DNA from: Lutjanus erythropterus
Taxonomy: Eukaryota; Chordata; Actinopteri; Lutjaniformes; Lutjanidae
DNA: 64,000 nt
Assembly: GCA_020091685.1 (NCBI GenBank)
Contig: CM034613.1
Coordinates: 7,192,864-7,256,863, forward strand
Direction: 5' to 3'
Shown here piece by piece: positions 56,926 through 64,000 of the stretch. The notes under the pieces were generated by a model. That model was not told where the DNA came from. It saw only the letters and a program-made list of their open reading frames with translations, and searched no databases. Position 1 is the stretch's first letter. Each line of letters begins with the position of its first letter. The translations under genes and the position numbers were made by a program.

Positions 56926-59900
56926 TCAAAGAACCATGGCCAGCCAGCCTGCGATCATGGCCATGCCCCCCATGGGAGCAACCTTGCGTAGACCGGGGTC
57001 TCCCGTCAGGGCCTGGTGGTACAGAGAGCCACAGAACATCCCCATACCCGCTATAAGGAGGGTCCCAGCCTGTATAGAGGGGGCACACGAGAAACATTTT
57101 TAATTTTGTCATTTTAAACAGTCAGATTAGCAACAACCTGCAGATTTGAGCCACTATACTCAAAACTTGGAGCACAGCGACATTTTGGTCCGATGTAAAT
57201 CCGTTGTGCTGTCAGATGAGCTGAAACACCTCTTCAATGACCCCCCTTCACCATGTTCCAAATGTATGGTGATGTTTTCTTTTTTTTTTTATTTAAATTT
57301 CGTGCTAGATTTTATTTATATGATGTCATATTAGGGCCATTGTAAGTAACAAGAAAAAATTACTTAGTTGAAAGAGGATTAAAGTTTGCATAAGAGAAAA
57401 ATGCTTATATTCTTTGAGATTAGAAAGTCATAACTTTGCAAGAAAAATGTCTGAAATTCTCTAAGATTGAAGTCACAAATTTACATGAAAAAACTTTGCA
57501 AGGTTTGATCCAACCTTTTTAGTTCCTGATATACAAATGCCATCATTTTTACCATCACTTTTAGCTTTTCCTATTTCTACTACTTTTTAAAGTTATCTAT
57601 TTCAACTCCTCTGCTCACTTCAAACTTAGTTTCTACTCTGTTTTTTTATTTGTTTGTCTCTATTTCTTCATGTTCAAATTAGCTGAGTTACTTCATAACA
57701 TGTGCACATATCTCCTGGCTAATGCAGAAGTAACCCTGGTTAGAAAAATCACTTGAGTCCAGCTCAAATTGTCTTCTCCAAAAGCTCCTACTAGATGTGA
57801 CGTCCAAAAGATCCTGATTGATTGGACTGGCCACCACATACATCACACCTAATCTGGCATGCATCTTTTTTGTCGTACAGTTTGTTGATTTCACTCGGAT
57901 ATTTTGTGGCTCATCATTTTTTAAACAGCTTTTACACTGCAAATACTTGGCAGTGCAGTTTTTACATATGTTAGAGATTCTATTAGTCATAATGTGATAA
58001 AATCAGGACACTCAAAACAAAATCTTAACTGCAAATTTCACTGCTCCACTGCCAGCTATTAGCCAGAGGTGTGTTCAAAACAGTATCCTCTGTAATTATG
58101 GCCTGAAGGAATACTGGTGTTCTAAGTGGGGACAGACTGACACTATCACACTGGTTCAATTTTAAAGAACACTCGAGTGCATCCAGCCCTGAGAGCTGGT
58201 ATTAGTCTTCAAATACTCACCACAGCAGGTTTGCCAGAGTGGGCAGCACCCAGCAGGGCCAGGCTGTGGTAGAAATGGTACTTGTTGGCGGTTTCAAATA
58301 GCTGGAGAGGCAGACACACAGAGACACGGCCTTCAGAAAAAAATTCTTCAATTTAGTGAAGATGAGACTTTCTGGTAAAGCTCGAAGAGGGCTGCTACTG
58401 CACAGTGCAAATGGACTACAAGATGATCCAGCTTTTTCATCAATCAGACACAAGGCCCTGAAAAACACGTCTGCTCTTGCAGAGGTATATTAAAACCCTT
58501 TTCCTGCATTTTGACATTCAGGAAGATTCCAGATCAATAGTGCAAGTAAACAAGTCTTAAAAAATGTCACAGGCAATTTTTTTTTTTTTTTGCGTACTAT
58601 GAATAAAAAACAACATTGCTACGGTAGCTCCAAAACCAATTTCCTAAACTGCATAATCAAGATCATGATCTCAGACAAGATCAGTGAAGTAGAAACTGTG
58701 TCAGGAGACTGCGGCAGTGATCAAGTGGAAAGTTTTTAAGAACTTCTAATGTCACAATTTGCTGTTCACAGTAATATTTACATACCACTCTCTGGTAGTC
58801 ATCAGGGTCGCTGTTTTTAAAACCTAAAGCAAGAAATATGGAACAGAACAATTACATAATGCAGGAGGCAATAGTAAATGTTACTTTAACATACAATCTG
58901 AATATGGCACATACTTAATGATAACCTCAATGGCAATCAACACATTTCTCCACACAACTATTTCTTCATGGATCTCAAACTTCCTAATGTCATAAAGCTT
59001 TGTGTCAAGTTAGATTTACTTATTTACTTGTATTGTTGTTTTGTAAGTGATGTGTTTGACATCATGTATCTAAGTCAATGTGTCTAGCTAGCACAAGATG
59101 TTCTGTCATGACTCATAACGGTGGGGACAGTTGTGACACATTGTTACAAACATCCCAAAATACAAATGTATTGGTTTCATTAGAGTAAAATTGCAAATTG
59201 TTCCATTCTTCCTGTCTTACACTATAGAGATAGAACATATTTCCAGGATACTATACTTATTGAGACAAAAAGCAAAATACAATTGTGAAACTTAATGTAT
59301 GTGTGTGGTAAAACTGTCACTGATCATGTGCCAGCTGTCCCCAGGGTCGGAGTCAGTTGAAACATATGACTTGTTCCTTTAAAATTAATATTGTGAACGA
59401 TGTGTCGTATGTAATAATATTAAAAGGTATGAGTAATTAGCAGACAAATGCATATTAAAGAGTTGGGTGGTCTTGTCCAAAATAGTCTAGAATAACTGAG
59501 AGAAATGGAAAAAGCGTCCCCAGTCTCCCCTACAAGTACCTGAACTCTGCACTTCATCCTTAAGTCTCAGCATATAAATATTACTATGTCATGATATTGC
59601 AGGGTCAGTGCTGTCCTATGAGCCAGTATGCTGTTTTATAATCCCATTTAAATGTTATTCATGTCCATCTGACAGATACCACCTTGCAGCCTTGTGACTG
59701 CACGTTTATGACCAACCTCCTTCCACCATGACACGCTGTGGAGGCGGGTCACCTTCATTACACAATTGTAGTATTATTGTAATAATATGCTTCTAGATGT
59801 GTCATTTCAATGCCGAATTATTTATTAGCCTATCAAACGTTAGTAGCAGACATTTGTTGTTATTTTACCGCTGCAAAACTGTGTCAACAAGGACGCCAAT

Positions 59901-60121
59901 CTTAAACTGGCATCTTTTCAGGCGGAGGCTGGAATAGTAAGCGTTCACATGACAGTCTGTCCTGACTGTGTTTTACTATCCAGCCCAGTGGACAGACACG
60001 TGCATGAATACGAAGAGTAAAGCTGATGTAAAGCCCTACCGTGAGCCCCGTATGCCCCAGCTGCCACAGCCGAAGCCCCTGACAGAGCCGCTAACCTTCG
60101 GACAATAACAGAAGCTGTCAT
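56926..60121 (-). CDS. tmem256: Transmembrane protein 256 (DUF423), four coding exons
   Basis: Coding exons on the minus strand are 60121-60040, 58823-58786, 58301-58221 and 57069-56926 (stop 56928-56926). All introns are GT/AG and in phase (1,0,0), giving 114 residues against 113 in human TMEM256. The N-terminus reads MTASVIVRRLAALSGASAV and continues to GAYGAHG. Exon 3 carries LFETANKYHFYHSLALLG, the best conserved DUF423 block. Exon 4 carries FCGSLYHQALTGDP and APMGGMAMIAGWLAMVL, also close to human. Hydrophobic stretches near residues 9-26, 50-60, 68-84 and 94-114 predict a small multi-pass membrane protein. The family's biochemical role is not established. A minus-strand AATAAA lies about 505 bases past the stop. 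Exon 2 is only 38 bases and encodes the least conserved part (FKNSDPDDYQRV). Confidence 0.95.
59118..59530. mobile_element. TA-flanked inverted-repeat element, copy B
   Basis: Right end on the minus strand GGGGAGACTGGGGACGC, left end CGGTGGGGACAGTTGTGACA, TA on both sides (59116-59117, 59531-59532). It lies in intron 1 of tmem256. The left end has lost a few bases. Confidence 0.55.
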
Positions 60122-60244
60122 GTTTTGTAGCTGCGTGTGTGTCCGACAAGCGGAAGACAGACGGCGATGATGCCTTCACTGTCTTTTTGTTAGCTCCGAC
60201 TTCTAAACGCTGGGATTACGGACGATGGCTTTCCCGCAGATTAC

Positions 60245-60605
60245 GCTAAAAAAACAAAAAAAACAAAAACAAATTGGCAACCAAATGTAACAGTAAATAA
60301 GCAAGGGACAATGTACACAAAATATTTATTTAAGATTTTATTGCTTCCCCGAAGTCCTCCAAAATCCCTGTTATGGTTATATATATATATTTTATACATA
60401 TTATACATATTATTATTATTATTATTGTAGTTGTTGTTAAAATTATTATTATTAAATCAATATTTTGTGCTTCTTTCTCATGAATGTTTGCATACTTTCA
60501 CTATTTTTCGTTTGTTTTGTTTTCTTTTAATCCAAAAATGAATTGTCCTATACAATAGTAGGGTGTGTAAACAACAAGTAAAATGAAATAATATGACACA
60601 TCACT
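60245..60605. other. Intergenic, AT-rich
   Basis: Holds a poly(A)-rich tract, TATATATATA near 60381 and a short (TTA)n run near 60408-60426. No gene seen. Confidence 0.5.
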
Positions 60606-60609
60606 TTCT

Positions 60610-60850
60610 CACTGATTTTCGACTCCCTCACGTCCGTCACGTCTCTCTTCAGCATTTCAGTCCATTGGTTGTCCTGATTACGACACTCCTTCTAGTCCCT
60701 GAAGGCAGCACCACCGGGAGATGAAACCGCACTCAGCCCAGGGCTCCTGGCTTCCAAGCACATCCGTTGTCCGTTTGGAGGCCTGAACCAAAATGGCGAA
60801 TGCCGTGCTACAGTTTCAGCCCACGGGCAAATATCATAAGTCTGCCAAAT
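60610..60850. promoter_or_regulatory. Promoter-like patch upstream of tmem256
   Basis: This stretch is richer in GC and CpG than its surroundings. It holds two CACGT-type cores (near 60629 and 60637), an inverted CCAAT box (ATTGG near 60663) and AAAATGGCGAATG near 60790, which fits the YY1 consensus. It lies about 0.5-0.7 kb upstream of tmem256 and could serve that gene, a divergent gene to the right, or both. The ATG inside the YY1-like site opens a frame of only 19 codons, so I do not call a gene. Confidence 0.3.
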
Positions 60851-60854
60851 AGAT

Positions 60855-61590
60855 CTGACACTGACATGACACTTCAGCAGGCACTGTGATGCCTTCAGGC
60901 TTCACACTGAGGCTATGTATATGTGGGTGTAGGGGTTATTTTATACTCATATTGCTGGTCAGTTCTGACTTTGAAAGCTCTCATGTAGAATAGTATGTGC
61001 AACCAGGACAAAGCACTTTAATTTATTATTATTTTGTTCTATTTTTGGGTTAAGTCTGGTGCTATCAAGGCTAAGCTTGGAGGACAGAGAAAGGGCCCAA
61101 ACTGACCCCCACTTTGCAAATGGAAAAGAAAATCAAACACATTTTTTATTTTATACCTCTGCTTTGTTTAAGACTTCACATCTGAATTGCATTATTCATG
61201 AAAGGGCTGAATTATACTATTGTGCTGCTTTTGTATGAATAATTAATTTTCTGCACAGAGGGGTTGCTGCTCAGCTTCAGAAAGGGGTTTATGCATGCCC
61301 TTTTTCAGTATCACCTTATGCACCAAATTGCCACATAACACTGGATGATAGGCTCAGCGGTGCGGCAGGTGCATTAGCGTGCAGCACTTTGCAATTTGCC
61401 ATCACTGCAATTTAGGAAACGCTGGTGAATTTCTCTGCTTCAGTGAATTACTCTTCATGTCTGATGTGTTTTCCAGCCAGCAGAGGTGTTGGGGACTAAT
61501 GCTGTTGTTACCGTTTGATGAAAACACACTAATCCCTGCAGAGAGCCCACCAAAAGGGGGTGCTGTACTGCTTTCTCATCTGCCAAAGTT
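60855..61590. other. Intergenic, nothing recognised
   Basis: No gene or repeat recognised. Confidence 0.4.
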
Positions 61591-61596
61591 TGTCCA

Positions 61597-61621
<25 letters not shown>
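61597..61621. repeat. (GT)n microsatellite
   Basis: Simple GT run of about 25 bases. Confidence 0.9.
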
Positions 61622-61627
<6 letters not shown>

Positions 61628-61930
61628 CATGGAGGGGCAGGGGGACTTCTTCCAATTATCATATTGAAATTACACAGGGTCACACTGCATTACTGGAGAG
61701 TGGCTAAACCACATTTTCCGTCGAGCCTCGTCCTTAGCTGACTTTGACACAGCATTAACACAATGCATACAATTAACACATTTTAATGACCATGTAGCTA
61801 ATTAAAAATAAGCCTTACGAGTCACAAGCCTTCATCATCAACTGTGAAACGAACCTGTAGCCAGTGTGGGTGTTTGTGTGCAGGTGTCGGAGCTTTGATA
61901 CAAGTTTGTCTCTGTTTAGGCATGCATGTA

Positions 61931-62455
61931 GGGGAGACCGGGGTCAATTGTAACTGGAGCAGTTGCAACTCACTTCATTCCTGCACATGCTCAGAGGGAC
62001 TTTCTCTCTGCCTGTGGAAAAGGAACAGGATTATTTCACCTAACCTGAAGTTATAAACAAAAAACTGACTTTGAGGTATGAAAGTTGCTTTTTGGATGTA
62101 CAGTAATTTTTTTTTCTGCCATCTAGAGCTCAGATGACTGCGACTTTAATCTTACATTGATTTTATCTCTAGGTTACTGGTTTAAATAAACACGAACAAC
62201 CTATGCTAAACGTGTTACTAGCTAGCATAGGGGCAACTGTTACCTGGCTCAGTGCAAGAAAAGTGTTTGTGTTGACATACTGAGAAAATAAACATATTTC
62301 ACTACATTTAAATATAATATTACTTTTAACTCAATTAAATTAATTCAAATCTAGTAATTAGTGCGCATATGTATGTTTCTTATTAACAGTGTATTTCATG
62401 TAGTGTGAGTTATGAAAGAAAATGTGAAAATGTTACAATTGTCCCCAGTCTCCCC
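61931..62455. mobile_element. TA-flanked inverted-repeat element, copy C (best preserved)
   Basis: Left end GGGGAGACCGGGGTCAATTG and right end on the minus strand GGGGAGACTGGGGACAATTG differ at two of 20 bases. TA flanks both sides (61929-61930, 62456-62457). There is no coding frame of note inside, so it is non-autonomous. The superfamily is not assigned. Confidence 0.8.
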
Positions 62456-62459
62456 TACA

Positions 62460-64000
62460 TATGGGGAGTTTCTGGGTTGCATGCAGAGGGATGCTGCACA
62501 GAATTTGCTCTCTCTCTCACACACACACACACTCATAAACACAGGTCATTTTCATTCTGGCCCTTGGCAGATGGGACAGCAAGGACAACAATGAAGTATG
62601 GCTTTACATCTTGTTTTCACAGACAAGCAGCAAATTATCTCTAAGTCCCAGCAGCCGTGCGCTGTGAGGTTCCTCCAAGAGCCAACATCCATCTCACTTC
62701 AGCCAGCCCGCCCGCCTGTCCTCTCCTCTCTTCTCTGGTGACTGCTCCACTCCCCGCCAAACCTCGGCGCATTTGAGTAGAAGCATGTGCATGTATGTGT
62801 CTGATCTCCTCAGATTGTTTGGCCCCGGCCTGTCTCACCGTGATCGAGCTGCCGTCCGAGGAAACATTTGTCTCTCACAAAAACAGTCAAGAGCACGACA
62901 AGGAGAACATTACTCGCTTTAAACGGGGAGATCGAGGGAGCACTTCCTGCAAATGGAAAGTGGCTGCGCTTGTCTTGCTACCTACACATTTACATGACAG
63001 TTGCTGTTCCCGAACACTTTATTTCATCCCGGTGGAACCTCTTTGCGGGAGTATGACAATGGCAAGAGAGAAAACAACAAGGAATGTTGCTTTCTTCGAT
63101 TTCCACCTTTAAAAACAAGTGTACACACACCTGGAATCTCATTTTTCTTTTAACTTAATGTACTGCCGTGGGTTGTTTTGAAAATCCAATTTCCTTTTCT
63201 TGTTAGATATACTGTTAGGTATATCTGGTGGGCATGCATCTTTGTTCTGCAAGGATATTTAGATGCACAGCAAATAAAGTGGAACAGAAAAATAAAGATT
63301 CTTTTTTCTTTTTAGTTAGCCAGTAACAGAACAGATGGAAACACCACAGACCCCTGTAAAAAATTGCTTTAACTTACAAAAAGTTAGTGTCCTTAGAATT
63401 TTAAGTTGACTCAATTTGAAAAGACAAGTTGAGCTTAAAAGAAGTCAAAAGAAACTAATTGTTCTTCTCAAAATAAACTTGCCATTTCTTATAATTCAGT
63501 TATACTTGTGAAAACATGTACACTGTCAAACACAGCAAACGAATTTCCTTACTTTTTACATTTTCTCAGTTTCTCAAGAGTCTCAGTCTTCAGTTCTTTA
63601 TTTCACAAAAATAACTTCCAGCTGCAGCTTCTCCTGTTAGAAGTATTTTGTTCCAGCATTGGCACAAAGACGATATGTGAAACTGCTCCCAGTGAATTTA
63701 TTAAGTTATTAAATGTATAATATGCAACATTTCCACATGAAAATGTCTTAAAAAAATAGTTATTTGTTATTATTAGACTTGCTGTTATTTGTTGTGTTTT
63801 TACATATCCCAATGTTCAAACACAGAGAAATACATAATTTATTCAAGGTAACAGTGTATTTCCTACTAGTTGTTACAAGCTAGCTGCCGTGTTTTACCTC
63901 CAGGAAAACAAAAAAAAAGATAAGACAGAACTATCTTTTCTGTCAGATACATCAGAGAGAGAGGAAATTGGCAAATATGGCTAAAGAAAATGTGATTAAA
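62460..64000. other. Intergenic, nothing definite
   Basis: A short CT/CA run at 62510-62532 and a GC-richer patch at 62640-62960 with frames on both strands. In human, NLGN2 lies head-to-head with TMEM256, so 5' parts of such a gene could lie here or further right, but no neuroligin sequence is visible. Confidence 0.35.

Noticed and set aside
56912-57103. Plus frame of 63 codons
   Set aside because: It is a shadow of the last exon of tmem256.
1-64000. CRISPR arrays, rRNA, intact tRNA genes and retrovirus-like or other capsid-bearing elements
   Set aside because: None was seen by eye. The only tRNA-like sequences are SINE fragments.

Overview
The window looks like nuclear DNA of a teleost fish, probably a percomorph. 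It is AT-rich and intron-rich, and it is packed with short non-autonomous DNA transposons, (CA)n microsatellites, LINE-2 (L2) remnants and Tc1 fragments that are typical of fish. The fish assignment rests on recognising these repeat families by eye and on the divergence of the two host genes; no database was searched.

Only two host protein-coding genes can be supported, both on the minus strand. (1) A Mab-21-family gene, best read as tmem102 (sister of MB21D2), has five coding exons between 38724 and 15972. They splice in frame to a 515-residue protein, and intron 1 is about 18 kb. (2) tmem256 has four coding exons between 60121 and 56926 and encodes a 114-residue DUF423 membrane protein. In human, TMEM102 and TMEM256 lie close together on 17p13.1, so finding both here suggests a conserved neighbourhood. 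NLGN2 and FGF11, their human neighbours, were looked for and not seen.

Layout: 1-16 kb is intergenic, with a hAT-like element carrying target duplications, a cluster of CA microsatellites at 4 kb and a higher-order minisatellite at 7 kb. 16-38.7 kb is tmem102; its first intron contains a 1.15-kb foldback element with a second element nested in it. 38.7-42 kb holds the presumed upstream region of tmem102 and a weak candidate for a divergent small gene. 42-56 kb is a transposon graveyard: an L2 reverse-transcriptase fragment, two copies of a hAT-like repeat, a TA-flanked inverted-repeat element, a hAT element with a minisatellite inside it, a hAT element with a transposase fragment, and an interrupted Tc1. 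56-60.2 kb is tmem256. 60.2-64 kb is intergenic, with a promoter-like patch at 60.6-60.85 kb and another TA-flanked element.

The two genes are not known to act in one pathway. No CRISPR, operon, phage or toxin system is present. I found no convincing new biological system. The most interesting items are the repeat structures with readable target-site duplications, the extra introns and acidic linker of tmem102, and the candidate transcription start regions near 41.2 and 60.8 kb.
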